Origin: 13-2-20CM-66-19 sp036273735
GTDB taxonomy: Bacteria; Pseudomonadota; Gammaproteobacteria; Steroidobacterales; Steroidobacteraceae
NCBI GenBank assembly: GCA_036273735.1
Contig: DASUHA010000050.1
Span: 1 to 64,000, forward strand
Length of the DNA stretch: 64,000 nucleotides
Direction: 5' to 3'
The position numbers and the translations under genes are program-made. The notes below the pieces were generated by a model. The model worked only from the letters and a program-made list of their open reading frames with translations, ran no database searches and was not told the DNA's origin. Positions 26,252-34,853 of this stretch are shown piece after piece (position 1 is the first letter of the stretch; each line of letters opens with the position of its first letter).

Positions 26252-27286
26252 ATGCAATATCGAAATCTCGGTCATTCGGGTCTCAGGGTTCCGGTCCTCA
26301 GCTACGGCACGGGCACGTTCGGCGGCGAGGGCGCGTTCTTTTCCGCCTGGGGTAGAAGCGGTGTCGAGGAGGCGCAGCGGCTCGTCGATCTCTGTCTCGA
26401 GGCCGGCGCCAATCTCTTCGACAGCGCCGATGTCTACTCGAACGGTGCCGCCGAGGAGATCCTGGGCGCCGCCCTCAAGGGCCGCCGCGGCAAGGCGCTC
26501 ATCTCGACGAAAGTGGGCCTGCCGACGGGCGACGGTCTCGAGGAAGCGGGCACCTCGCGCCATCGCCTGATCGGCGCGGTCGAGCGCGCACTCCGCCGGC
26601 TCGGCACGGATTACGTCGACCTCCTGCAACTGCATGCCTTCGATGCCTTCACGCCGATCGAGGAGACTCTGTACACGCTCGACATGCTGGTGCGGTCCGG
26701 TAAGGTGCGCTACGTCGGCGCCTCCAACTTCGCCGGTTGGCAGCTGATGAAATCGCTCGCCGTCGCCGATCGGAACGGGTGGCCGCGCCATGTGGCGCAC
26801 CAGGTCTACTATTCGCCCATCGGCAGAGATTACGAATGGGAGCTGATGCCCCTCGGCATCGATCAGCACGTCGGTGCGCTCATCTGGAGTCCCCTCGGGT
26901 GGGGACGTCTCACCGGCAAGATCCGTCGCGGGCAGCCGCTGCCCAAGGAGAGCCGCCTGCACGCGACCGCACAGATGGGGCCCACGGTGGACGAGGAGCA
27001 ACTCTATCGCGTGATCGACGTGCTCGAGGGCGTGGCTCGCGAGTCCGGGAAGACCGTGCCGCAGATCGCCATTGCCTGGCTTCTGACCCGACCCACGGTC
27101 TCTTCGGTCATCATTGGCGCGCGCAACGAGGTCCAGCTTCGCGACAACCTCGGTGCGGCGGATTGCGTGCTCACCACCGAGCAGATCCGCCGTCTCGATG
27201 AGGCAAGCGCGACGATGCCGCCATATCCCTACTCTCCGTATCGGATCCAGGAGGGCTTTGCGCGATTGAACCCGCCGCTGGTCTGA
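26252..27286 (+). CDS. Aldo/keto reductase
   Basis: A 344-residue NADPH-dependent aldo/keto reductase, similar to the YajO/potassium-channel-beta-like group. The catalytic tetrad is visible: Asp in LFDSADVYSNG, Tyr in the same motif, Lys in LISTKVGL and His in LLQLHAFDAF. The C-terminal cofactor site includes SVIIGARNEVQLRDNL. A ribosome binding site GGAGGAGCT lies just before the ATG. It is divergent from a LysR-type regulator. A second, different aldo/keto reductase ends the window at 63233. Confidence 0.92.
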   Translation: MQYRNLGHSGLRVPVLSYGTGTFGGEGAFFSAWGRSGVEEAQRLVDLCLEAGANLFDSADVYSNGAAEEILGAALKGRRGKALISTKVGLPTGDGLEEAGTSRHRLIGAVERALRRLGTDYVDLLQLHAFDAFTPIEETLYTLDMLVRSGKVRYVGASNFAGWQLMKSLAVADRNGWPRHVAHQVYYSPIGRDYEWELMPLGIDQHVGALIWSPLGWGRLTGKIRRGQPLPKESRLHATAQMGPTVDEEQLYRVIDVLEGVARESGKTVPQIAIAWLLTRPTVSSVIIGARNEVQLRDNLGAADCVLTTEQIRRLDEASATMPPYPYSPYRIQEGFARLNPPLV

Positions 27287-27300
27287 CGGCGTCGGGCCCT

Positions 27301-28029
27301 TCAGGTCCCTGCGTCTTCGATGCGCCGCAGTGGGGGAGTCCTCTGGCGCCAGGCATGCACCGCTCGGTAACCGAGGAGCAGCGCGAGCACCGCCGCATAG
27401 ATGATGGGCTCGCGCACGTCCTTCTTTTCCTGCCAGTAGAAGTGCCACACGCCGAACGCTGCGACGACGTACACCAGGCGGTGCAGCTTCGTCCAACGGC
27501 GGCCGAGGCGGCGCATCATGCGATTGGTCGACGTCACCGCAAGCGGAATCAACATGAGGAACGCGGAGAATCCCACCGTGATGTAGGGACGCTTGGCGAT
27601 GTCAGCACCGAGGGTGTGCCAGTCGAACTCGAGATCGAGCACAACGTAGATGGTGAAATGCAGCGCGACGTAGAAGAATGCAAAGAGCCCGAGCATGCGG
27701 CGCAGGCGCAGCAGATGCGGCAGCCCGGCGAGCCGTCGGACCGGCGTCACCAGCAGCGTGATGAAGATGAAATTGAGCGCTGTCTGCCCGCACTCGAGCT
27801 CGAGGAATTTCACCGGGTCGACGCCGGCGCTGAAGCCGAGGAGTCCGAAGAGACTCAACGTGAGCCAGGCAAAGGGCGCGAGGCTCGCAATGAAGACGGC
27901 CGGCTTGTAGAGGAGCCGGTAGCGCCGCTCGACATTGAGCCCGAGAAAAGGCCGCGGTGGGGCCGCAGCCGGCACCGGGCGGCCCGAGGGCCCCGAACCG
28001 CGCGAGGCTGGGCCGGCGGAATCGGTCAT
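27301..28029 (-). CDS. msrQ: MsrQ, heme-binding membrane subunit of methionine sulfoxide reductase
   Basis: A 242-residue inner membrane protein (formerly YedZ) that passes electrons from the quinone pool or respiratory chain to periplasmic MsrP for repair of oxidised methionine. About six transmembrane segments are visible and the likely heme-ligating His residues lie in FYVALHFTIYVV, TKLHRLVYVV and FGVWHFYWQ. A polar N-terminal extension of about 40 residues, rich in Pro, Ala and Arg, precedes TM1. The ATG at 28029 begins one base after the msrP stop, so the two are translationally linked. The longer frame upstream overlaps msrP and is not used. Confidence 0.92.
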   Translation of the reverse strand: MTDSAGPASRGSGPSGRPVPAAAPPRPFLGLNVERRYRLLYKPAVFIASLAPFAWLTLSLFGLLGFSAGVDPVKFLELECGQTALNFIFITLLVTPVRRLAGLPHLLRLRRMLGLFAFFYVALHFTIYVVLDLEFDWHTLGADIAKRPYITVGFSAFLMLIPLAVTSTNRMMRRLGRRWTKLHRLVYVVAAFGVWHFYWQEKKDVREPIIYAAVLALLLGYRAVHAWRQRTPPLRRIEDAGT

Positions 28030-28030
28030 C

Positions 28031-29020
28031 TCAGTAATATCGATGCAGGTCCATGCCGCGGTACATGTCCGCCACCTCATCGGCATACCCGTTGAACATG
28101 AGGGTGGGCTGGCGCTGATGCAACAGAGGCGCGCCGATCCGCCGCTCGCTCGCCTGGCTCCAGCGCGGGTGAGGTACGTCCGGGTTGACGTTGGCGTAGA
28201 AGCCGTACTCGGCAGGCGTCGCCTGATTCCAGGTATTGGGCGGTTGACTCTCCGTGAAGCGGATCTTCACGATCGACTTGATGCCTTTGAACCCGTACTT
28301 CCAGGGGACGATCAGCCGTAGCGGCGCACCGTCCTGATTCGGCAGCTCGCGGCCAAAGAGACCTACCACCATGAGGGTCAACGGGTTCATTGCCTCATCG
28401 ATGCGCAGTCCCTCGCGATACGGCCACGGCAGCACGGGCGGCCAGGAGGACTGGCCGGGCATCTGGGCGGGGCGATACACCGTCTCGAAGGCGACGTATT
28501 TGGCCTTCGAGGTGGGCTTGAAGCGCTGCAGCATGCTCGCGAGCGGAATGCCCACCCAGGGAATGACCATGGACCAGGCCTCGACGCAGCGGAATCGGTA
28601 GATGCGCTCCTCCAGCGCATAGGGCTTGAGGAAGTCCTCGAGATGGAAATTACCGGTGGCCTCGGCCTCTCCCTCGACGGCGATGTTCCAGGGGTAGGTG
28701 CGAAGCTGGTGGGCATTGGCCGCCGGATCGCCCTTGTCGGTGCCGAACTCGTAATAGTTGTTGTAGTTCGTGACCTCTTCGTAGGTATTCGGCGTCTCGT
28801 CCTGGCCGCTCGCATGCACCAGGGCATCGACCGACTCACGCGGGTTCGGGCTGAAGGAGAGAGGGGCGCCGGCCTTGCCCGGCAGGACTGCCGCGCGGGC
28901 GGCGCCAATCGAGGCGCCCACCCCGGCGGCGAGTGCCTGGGCGAGGAACGAGCGGCGGTTGAAATAGACCTCAGGCGGGGTGATCTGCGATGGGGGGATC
29001 CGCGGGATTCGTAGCGCCAT
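28031..29020 (-). CDS. msrP: MsrP, periplasmic methionine sulfoxide reductase catalytic subunit
   Basis: A 329-residue molybdopterin enzyme (formerly YedY) that reduces methionine sulfoxide in periplasmic proteins. It carries a Tat signal with Arg22-Arg23 in FNRRSFLAQAL, followed by a hydrophobic stretch to about residue 46. The molybdenum-ligating Cys lies in RFRCVEAWSMVIPW, and the family block WPYREGLRIDEAMNPL is present. It is followed directly by msrQ. Length and motifs match the family; nothing is missing. Confidence 0.94.
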   Translation of the reverse strand: MALRIPRIPPSQITPPEVYFNRRSFLAQALAAGVGASIGAARAAVLPGKAGAPLSFSPNPRESVDALVHASGQDETPNTYEEVTNYNNYYEFGTDKGDPAANAHQLRTYPWNIAVEGEAEATGNFHLEDFLKPYALEERIYRFRCVEAWSMVIPWVGIPLASMLQRFKPTSKAKYVAFETVYRPAQMPGQSSWPPVLPWPYREGLRIDEAMNPLTLMVVGLFGRELPNQDGAPLRLIVPWKYGFKGIKSIVKIRFTESQPPNTWNQATPAEYGFYANVNPDVPHPRWSQASERRIGAPLLHQRQPTLMFNGYADEVADMYRGMDLHRYY

Positions 29021-29129
29021 GTAAGTGCCTCCTCGAGGAAATCAGACCACCCGGGGGCCCAAGATTCCGGTAGGGCGATTCGGCCTTGGCGGTAGGTGCC
29101 GCGGCTACGATTCGGATTATAGTACGCGC

Positions 29130-29831
29130 ATGAGATATGTCTTCGCTCCGCCGCCACACGCGGCCGTGCGGATCGTCGGCTCGACCGGGTGGTTTCCGGT
29201 ACACCGCGTGTACTGTGTCGGCCGCAACTACGCCGAGCATGCAAAGGAGATGGGTGCCACCGGTCGCGAGCCGCCGTTCTTTTTCCTGAAGCCTGCCGAC
29301 GCCGTTCTCTCCGTTGGCGAGGGGGAGACCGGCGTGCTTCGTTACCCGAGCCTCACGCAGGACCTGCACCACGAGGTCGAGCTGGTGGTTGCCATGCGCG
29401 AGGGCGGCAGCAACCTGACCGCGGGCGATGCGGAGCGCTGCATCTACGGCTATGCGGTGGGGCTCGACATGACACGCCGCGACCTGCAGAGCGAGATGAA
29501 GAAGCTCGGCCGCCCGTGGTGCATCGCCAAAGGCTTCGATCGCTCGGCCCCCGTGGGGGGCATCACCCCGGCGGCGTGGATCGAAGACCTCTCGAAGGTC
29601 GAGATCACTCTCGATGTCAACGGCATCCGTCGCCAACAGGGTAAGGTGAGCGACCTCATCTGGAAGATTCCGGAGATCATCGTGCATCTCTCGGCTGCCT
29701 GGGAGCTCAAGCCCGGGGACCTCATCTTCACCGGCACACCCGCGGGAGTCGGCCCGGTGGGCCTCTCCGACCTCATGACCGCCAACGGCACCGACCTTGC
29801 GGAGCTGCGTGTGCGCGTGATGCGCGCCTGA
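29130..29831 (+). CDS. Fumarylacetoacetate hydrolase family, fumarylpyruvate-hydrolase-like
   Basis: A 233-residue metal-dependent hydrolase that probably cleaves a C-C bond in a fumarylpyruvate-type intermediate of aromatic ring degradation (gentisate pathway). The YCVGRNYAEHAKEMG block, the metal-binding LHHEVELVVAM and GLDMTRRDLQ, and the final TGTPAGVGPV are all typical. The frame is open 35 codons further, but conserved sequence starts at MRYVFAPPPH. It is 11 bp upstream of the decarboxylase gene, so the two may be co-transcribed even though no gentisate dioxygenase is in view. Confidence 0.87.
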   Translation: MRYVFAPPPHAAVRIVGSTGWFPVHRVYCVGRNYAEHAKEMGATGREPPFFFLKPADAVLSVGEGETGVLRYPSLTQDLHHEVELVVAMREGGSNLTAGDAERCIYGYAVGLDMTRRDLQSEMKKLGRPWCIAKGFDRSAPVGGITPAAWIEDLSKVEITLDVNGIRRQQGKVSDLIWKIPEIIVHLSAAWELKPGDLIFTGTPAGVGPVGLSDLMTANGTDLAELRVRVMRA

Positions 29832-29842
29832 TTTTTCGCGCC

Positions 29843-31267
29843 ATGGATACCGAGGAGTTCCGCCGACTCGGACACGAGGTGGTCGACTGGATTGCCGACT
29901 ACCGGAAGCGCGTTGCGCGCGGCGAGTTTCCGGTGATGTCTCGCGTGATGCCAGGAGATGTCCGGGCTGCGCTGCCTGCCACACCGCCCCTGGAGCCGCA
30001 GTCGCTTGACGGGATATTCGACGATCTCGCGCGCGTCATTCTGCCCGGATGTACCCACTGGCAGGATCCGCGATTCTTCGCCTGGTTTCCGTCCAACAGC
30101 TCGCTGTCCGCGGTACTGGGCGACCTCCTCAGCACGGGGCTCGCGCAGCTCGGGCTCAACTGGCAGGCGAGCCCGGCGCTCACCGAGCTCGAGGAGCTGA
30201 CCACCGACTGGTTGCGGCAGATGTTGGGTCTATCGAGCGCCTGGAGTGGCGTGATCCAGGACACGGCATCGACCGCCACGCTGGTCGCTCTCATCTGCGC
30301 GCGTGAGCGCACTACGGACTACAGCGCCGCGCGGGGAGGCCTACAGTCGAGCGAGCGGCCTCTCGTCGTCTACGTCTCGAATCAGGCCAACAGCTCCGTC
30401 GAGAAGGCGGCGCTCCTCGCTGGGTTCGGTCGCGATAACGTGCGCGCCGTGGCGCTCGATGAGCGTTACAGCATGAGCACCGAGGCGCTGCGGGCCGCAG
30501 TGACCGCGGATGTGGCGAAAGGGTGCATGCCGTGCGCCGTGGTCGCCACGGTCGGCTCCACTGCGACTACCTCCGTCGATCCGCTCGAGGCGATCGCCGA
30601 CATTGCGCAAGCGCACGGTCTTTGGCTACATGTCGATGCCGCCATGGCAGGGTCCGCCATGATTCTTCCGGAGTGCCGGCCGCTCTGGGAGGGGATCGAG
30701 GCGGCGGACTCGCTCGTGTTGAATCCGCACAAATGGCTCGGGGCTTCCTTTGACTGCTCCACCTATTACGTCCGCGATCCGCAGCACCTGGTACGCGTGA
30801 TGTCGACCAACCCCAGCTACCTGCGCACTGCGGCGGATGCCAAGGTCAAGAACTTTCGCGACTGGGGCATTCCGCTTGGCCGCCGCTTCCGTGCGTTGAA
30901 GCTCTGGCTCCTCATCCGCGAGCAGGGCTTGCACGGATTGCAGCAACGCCTGCGACGCGACCTCGAGCACGCTCGCTGGCTCGCTGCGAAGGTCGACGCC
31001 GCACCCGATTGGCAGCGAGTGGCTCCCGTGCAGTTCCAGACGGTGTGCGTGCGACACGTGCCACCGGGACTCACGGGCGATGCGCTCGATGTGCATACGC
31101 TCGCCTGGGTGAAGCGCATCAATGAGTCCGGTCAGGCGTTGCTCACGCCCGCAGTGCTCGGGGATCGCTGGATGGTCAGGGTGTCCTTCGGTGTCGAAGG
31201 AACGACACACGAGCATGTCGTCGCGCTCTGGCGGCAGATGCGCGAAGAGGCGGAACGCCTCATTTGA
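29843..31267 (+). CDS. PLP-dependent aromatic amino acid decarboxylase
   Basis: A 474-residue group II decarboxylase of the aromatic-L-amino-acid type (tryptophan, tyrosine or DOPA to the amine). The PLP lysine is Lys297 in LVLNPHKWLGASFDCS; WLHVDAAMAGSAMI supplies the PLP-contacting Asp. The N-terminal FRRLGHEVVDWIADY and DPRFFAWFPSNSS blocks fit aromatic decarboxylases better than glutamate decarboxylases. It starts 11 bp after the fumarylpyruvate-hydrolase-like gene. Precise substrate is not determined by what I can see. Confidence 0.9.
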   Translation: MDTEEFRRLGHEVVDWIADYRKRVARGEFPVMSRVMPGDVRAALPATPPLEPQSLDGIFDDLARVILPGCTHWQDPRFFAWFPSNSSLSAVLGDLLSTGLAQLGLNWQASPALTELEELTTDWLRQMLGLSSAWSGVIQDTASTATLVALICARERTTDYSAARGGLQSSERPLVVYVSNQANSSVEKAALLAGFGRDNVRAVALDERYSMSTEALRAAVTADVAKGCMPCAVVATVGSTATTSVDPLEAIADIAQAHGLWLHVDAAMAGSAMILPECRPLWEGIEAADSLVLNPHKWLGASFDCSTYYVRDPQHLVRVMSTNPSYLRTAADAKVKNFRDWGIPLGRRFRALKLWLLIREQGLHGLQQRLRRDLEHARWLAAKVDAAPDWQRVAPVQFQTVCVRHVPPGLTGDALDVHTLAWVKRINESGQALLTPAVLGDRWMVRVSFGVEGTTHEHVVALWRQMREEAERLI

Positions 31268-31280
31268 CGGTCAACTCGCG

Positions 31281-32246
31281 TCAGTTCCGCAACTCCTGCG
31301 CGAGCGCGAGCGCACAACGGGCGACCCGCTCACGATCCTCCAGCGAGTGCATCAGCGTATCGCAGAGCTTCATCGGAAGAGCGAGCCGGCCGGCGAGCGC
31401 CGCATCGCGCTCATCCAGCACGAAGCCGTCGATGAGATTCCGGTAATGCTCACAGACCGTGAGCGCTGAGGGGGCGAGTCCGAGCTCCCGCATGATCTTG
31501 GCGGTGGGTCCCTTGACGGCGGCATCACCGATGAGCGGCGTCACCGCGATGACCGGAGCGCGGCGGGCGTGAAGCGCCGAGCGCATTCCCGGTATGGCGA
31601 GCGCCGGATCGATGCTGAGGTAGGGATTGGAGGGGGCGATGATGATGGCCGCGAGCCGCGGGTCCTCGAGCGAGTCGGCGGCGGCGCTCGCGATTCGTGC
31701 GGAGTCGGCGCCGGCATAGCGCAGCCGCGTGACTTCGGGTGCGCAGCGTTCCCTGACGAAATACTCCTGGAAGCCGAGCTCGCCCTCGGCCGTGCCCACC
31801 ATGGTGCGCACGCTGTCATCGCTCATCGGAAGAACTCTCGAGGGGATGCCAAAACGGCGCGCGACGTCTGCAATGATGTTCGTGAGGGTCTCGCCTGCGG
31901 CGAGGCGCCGTGTTCGCTCGATGTGCAGCGCGAGATCGGCATCGCCCAATCTGAACCATGTCGGGCCGCCGAGGGTCGCGAGCACGCGCATGAACGACCA
32001 GGTCTCATCCTGCCGTCCCCAACCGAGCTCGGTGTTGGCGAGCCCGGCGAGCGTGTAGAGAGTGGTGTCGACATCAGGCGAGATGGCAAGACCGAGATGC
32101 TCGAAGTCATCCCCCGTGTTGACGATGACGCGCAGGGCTCCGGCCGGCAACACCCGCTGCAGCCCGAGACAGAGCTTCGCGCCGCCGACGCCGCCGGTAA
32201 GTGCCAGCACGAACGCATCGGCTGTTCCGTAAGCTCGCGTGCTCAA
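31281..32246 (-). CDS. cofD: CofD, phospho-lactate/PEP transferase of F420 synthesis
   Basis: A 321-residue enzyme that joins the guanylyl-activated three-carbon unit to the deazaflavin FO, making F420-0 or its dehydro form. The start FVLALTGGVGGAKLCLGLQR, then NTGDDFEHLGLAISPD and DTTLYTLAGLAN, are the family signatures. The C-terminal IAVTPLIGDAAVKGPTAKI also fits. The only upstream start codon is a TTG that overlaps the cofE stop (TTGA), which indicates coupled translation; a GTG at codon 13 is an alternative. It pairs with cofE. No FO synthase or CofC/FbiD guanylyltransferase is in the window. Confidence 0.92.
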   Translation of the reverse strand: MSTRAYGTADAFVLALTGGVGGAKLCLGLQRVLPAGALRVIVNTGDDFEHLGLAISPDVDTTLYTLAGLANTELGWGRQDETWSFMRVLATLGGPTWFRLGDADLALHIERTRRLAAGETLTNIIADVARRFGIPSRVLPMSDDSVRTMVGTAEGELGFQEYFVRERCAPEVTRLRYAGADSARIASAAADSLEDPRLAAIIIAPSNPYLSIDPALAIPGMRSALHARRAPVIAVTPLIGDAAVKGPTAKIMRELGLAPSALTVCEHYRNLIDGFVLDERDAALAGRLALPMKLCDTLMHSLEDRERVARCALALAQELRN

Positions 32247-33067
32247 CGAAAGAGGTCCTCCTGCAGCGGCCGGATCAGGCGCGCAGCCGGTACGGCAGGG
32301 GCCGTGAGCGTCAGCCCGCTGATCAGCACGGCAGGCCGGCCCTCTGCGCCTTCGCCCATCAGGAGGCCCGCCGCCGAGGCGAGCTGATCGGCCAGTGCCA
32401 CCTCGGTGACCTCGAGCTTGCGTCCGTGACGGTCCGGATCACCCCGCCTGTCGATCAGCGCGGGGACACCAGCTGCGCCCAGCGCAACGTTGGTGACGCC
32501 CTTGCGCCACGGTCTGCCGAAGCTGTCGCAGATGATCAAGCCCACCCGAAATCCGTAACGCTCCAGAATTGAGCTGCGCAGCACTTCGCAGGAGCCGTCA
32601 GGGTCACGCGGCAGGAGCAGTACGCGGTTGTTTCCGCCCACGTTGGACCGGTCGATGCCGGCATTCGCCATGACGTAACCGAGCTTGTGCCTCACGATGA
32701 GGACGTCGGGCTTGGCGCGCAGGACTTCCACGGATTCGGCGAGGACCAGCTCGACCACGCGCGCGTCCTTGCGGGTGAGCGCCGCCAGCTCGGCGGCGCG
32801 CGGCGAGACCGTCACGCTGTCGAGGCTGACATAGCGGCCTTCGGCCTTCGAGACCACTTTCTGGGCGATGACCAAGACGTCGTGTTCCCGCGGGCGGGCG
32901 CGCAGCCTGGATAGCGCCCCGCCCAGGAGGGCAGCGAGATCGTCACCGGGCTCGACTTCGCCGATATCCGTCAGGGCAGTGAGGGTGAGGGTGTCCAAAG
33001 GCAGTCGTCCAGCGGCGCGCGCCTTTTGCCTCGCGTTGCCATGCAGTTTAGTCTGCGGTGCGTCCAT
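32243..33067 (-). CDS. cofE: CofE, F420-0 gamma-glutamyl ligase
   Basis: A 274-residue ligase that adds gamma-linked glutamates to F420-0. Visible family sequence: IGEVEPGDDLAALLGGA at the start, VLVIAQKVVSKAEGRY, VRHKLGYVMANAGIDRSNV, and CDSFGRPWRKGVTNVALG. It is the single-domain form rather than the FbiB fusion with a nitroreductase-like domain seen in Actinobacteria. It overlaps cofD by 4 bp. The divergent MDR reductase starts only 21 bp away, so the promoters overlap. Confidence 0.92.
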   Translation of the reverse strand: MDAPQTKLHGNARQKARAAGRLPLDTLTLTALTDIGEVEPGDDLAALLGGALSRLRARPREHDVLVIAQKVVSKAEGRYVSLDSVTVSPRAAELAALTRKDARVVELVLAESVEVLRAKPDVLIVRHKLGYVMANAGIDRSNVGGNNRVLLLPRDPDGSCEVLRSSILERYGFRVGLIICDSFGRPWRKGVTNVALGAAGVPALIDRRGDPDRHGRKLEVTEVALADQLASAAGLLMGEGAEGRPAVLISGLTLTAPAVPAARLIRPLQEDLFR

Positions 33068-33088
33068 CCGCAGTCTCGAGGCGCTCCC

Positions 33089-34090
33089 ATGTCCCGCTTC
33101 AAGGCATTACGCGTCCTGCTGGGGCCCACCGGGCGCTTCGCCCACCTCGAGTCGGTCACGCTCGATGAGCTGACCCCTGGAGAGGTCGTCGTCCGGGTGG
33201 CTTACTCCTGCATCAACTACAAAGATGCACTCGCCGTGACGGGCAGAGGCTCGATCGCTCGCGGCTATCCGCGCACGGCCGGTATCGACCTCGCCGGCGT
33301 CGTCGAGGCAAGCTCCGACCGAGCCTTTCGGCCGGGAGACCGCGTGCTCGCGACGGGCGCCGGTCTGGGCGAGTCTCTCGATGGGGGGCTCGCCGAGTAT
33401 GCGCGCGTTCCGGCCGCAGCGATCGTGCCGCTGCCGGCGGGGCTGAGTCTCTTCCAGGCAATGGCTCTCGGCACGGCCGGCTTCACCGCGGCGCTGGCGC
33501 TGCGCCGTCTCCTCGAGAATCACCAGTCGCCTGAGCAGGGTCCGATCGCGGTCACGGGGCCCACCGGCGGAGTCGGCGGTATCGCCCTGGGTCTTCTCAA
33601 GCGCACGGGCTTTACCACCACCGCCATCACCGGCAAGCCCGATGCGGCCGGCTACCTGCACGAGCTCGGCGCCGACCAGGTACTCGCGCGCGCCTCGCTT
33701 GCGAGCGCCGGCAAACCGCTCGAGACTGCCATCTGGGGCGGCGCGGTGGACAACCTGGGCGGCGAGACTCTCGGCTATCTCACGCGCACGGTGAAGCCCT
33801 GGGGTAACATCGCCTGCATCGGCCTCGCACAGTCGCCCGTGCTCAACACCACGGTCATGCCGCTCATTCTGCGGGGCGTGAGCCTCCTCGGCATACACTC
33901 TGTCGAGGTGCCGCGGTCCTGGAAGCTTGCCGTGTGGGAGAAGCTCGCCGGCGAGTGGAAGCCGAGCGAGATCGAGCGGCTCATCGTGCGCGCAGTCATC
34001 GGGCTGGAGGAAGTGCCGCAGGCGTGCGAGGAGCTGCTCGCAGGCGAGGCGCGCGGCCGTTATGTCGTGCGCATCGGTGGCGATCTCTGA
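33089..34090 (+). CDS. YhdH/YhfP-family acryloyl-CoA-type reductase
   Basis: A 333-residue zinc-independent medium-chain dehydrogenase/reductase. The N-terminal block FKALRVLLGP, the AYSCINYKDALAVTG motif and the dinucleotide-binding VTGPTGGVGGIALGLLKR are characteristic of the YhdH group, which reduces acryloyl-CoA or quinone-like substrates with NADPH. The conserved sequence begins at this ATG; the frame is open 21 codons upstream. It is divergent from cofE, but nothing in it suggests F420 rather than NADPH as cofactor. Confidence 0.9.
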   Translation: MSRFKALRVLLGPTGRFAHLESVTLDELTPGEVVVRVAYSCINYKDALAVTGRGSIARGYPRTAGIDLAGVVEASSDRAFRPGDRVLATGAGLGESLDGGLAEYARVPAAAIVPLPAGLSLFQAMALGTAGFTAALALRRLLENHQSPEQGPIAVTGPTGGVGGIALGLLKRTGFTTTAITGKPDAAGYLHELGADQVLARASLASAGKPLETAIWGGAVDNLGGETLGYLTRTVKPWGNIACIGLAQSPVLNTTVMPLILRGVSLLGIHSVEVPRSWKLAVWEKLAGEWKPSEIERLIVRAVIGLEEVPQACEELLAGEARGRYVVRIGGDL

Positions 34091-34157
34091 CGACTCCCGT
34101 ACACTAGACTTCGCCGCGGCAAATGCGGCTGCAGAAAAGGGCGGAGCGGGGCGGCCG

Positions 34158-34853
34158 ATGAACGCATTGGAGGTCGAAGATCTGGGGGTGCGCCTCGGGG
34201 GCGCGGACGTCGTGCGGGGCGTCTCGTTCAACCTGCCGAAGGCGAGTTGCCTTGCGATCATCGGGCCGAATGGCGCCGGCAAGACGGTCCTGCTGCGAGC
34301 GCTCATCGGGGCGTTGCCCCATGCCGGCAGAATCACTTGGGCCCCTGACACGGCCCTCGGCTATGTCCCTCAGAAGCTCGACATCGAGCGCGATCTGCCG
34401 CTCAACGGCCGGGATTTCCTGCGTGCGAAGGCGGCGCTCGCGGGCAGCTCGGGTGCCACGCAGAGCGAGGCGTTGCGCGCGGTCGGCCTCGCCGAGGAAG
34501 TGCTCGCGACGACCATCGGCAACATGTCGGGAGGACAATTCCAACGCCTGCTCATCGCCTTCGCGCTCCTCGGGCGCCCCAATGTGCTGCTGCTCGATGA
34601 GCCGGCGGCCGGTATCGATGCCCCGGGGCAGGCCCAGCTCAATGAGGTGCTACACGGTCTGCAGGACAGCCGTGCGATGACCGTCGTCCTCGTCTCGCAC
34701 GATCTGAGCGTCGTGTATCAGTACGCGGACTATGTGCTCTGTCTCGGACCGCACGGCACCTGTTTCGGGCCGCCGCGCTCGGCGCTCACACCCGAGATGC
34801 TCTACGAGGTTTACGGGCAGCCGCTGGGATTTCATGTCCACGATCACTCCTGA
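34158..34853 (+). CDS. Metal ABC transporter ATP-binding protein (Zn/Mn/Fe type)
   Basis: A 231-residue ABC ATPase of the ZnuC/MntB type. Walker A is GPNGAGKT (36-43), the signature is MSGGQFQR (124-127 for SGGQ), Walker B is NVLLLDEPAAG (142-152) and the switch His is His181. The C-terminus FHVHDHS is His-rich, as in several metal transporters. It overlaps the downstream permease gene by 20 bp, so translation is coupled. No periplasmic binding protein gene is adjacent. Confidence 0.9.
   Translation: MNALEVEDLGVRLGGADVVRGVSFNLPKASCLAIIGPNGAGKTVLLRALIGALPHAGRITWAPDTALGYVPQKLDIERDLPLNGRDFLRAKAALAGSSGATQSEALRAVGLAEEVLATTIGNMSGGQFQRLLIAFALLGRPNVLLLDEPAAGIDAPGQAQLNEVLHGLQDSRAMTVVLVSHDLSVVYQYADYVLCLGPHGTCFGPPRSALTPEMLYEVYGQPLGFHVHDHS

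Noticed and set aside
33089..34090. The YhdH-type reductase as an F420-dependent enzyme because it is divergent from cofE
   Set aside because: It has the Rossmann dinucleotide-binding motif of NADPH-dependent MDR enzymes and no F420-binding family feature.
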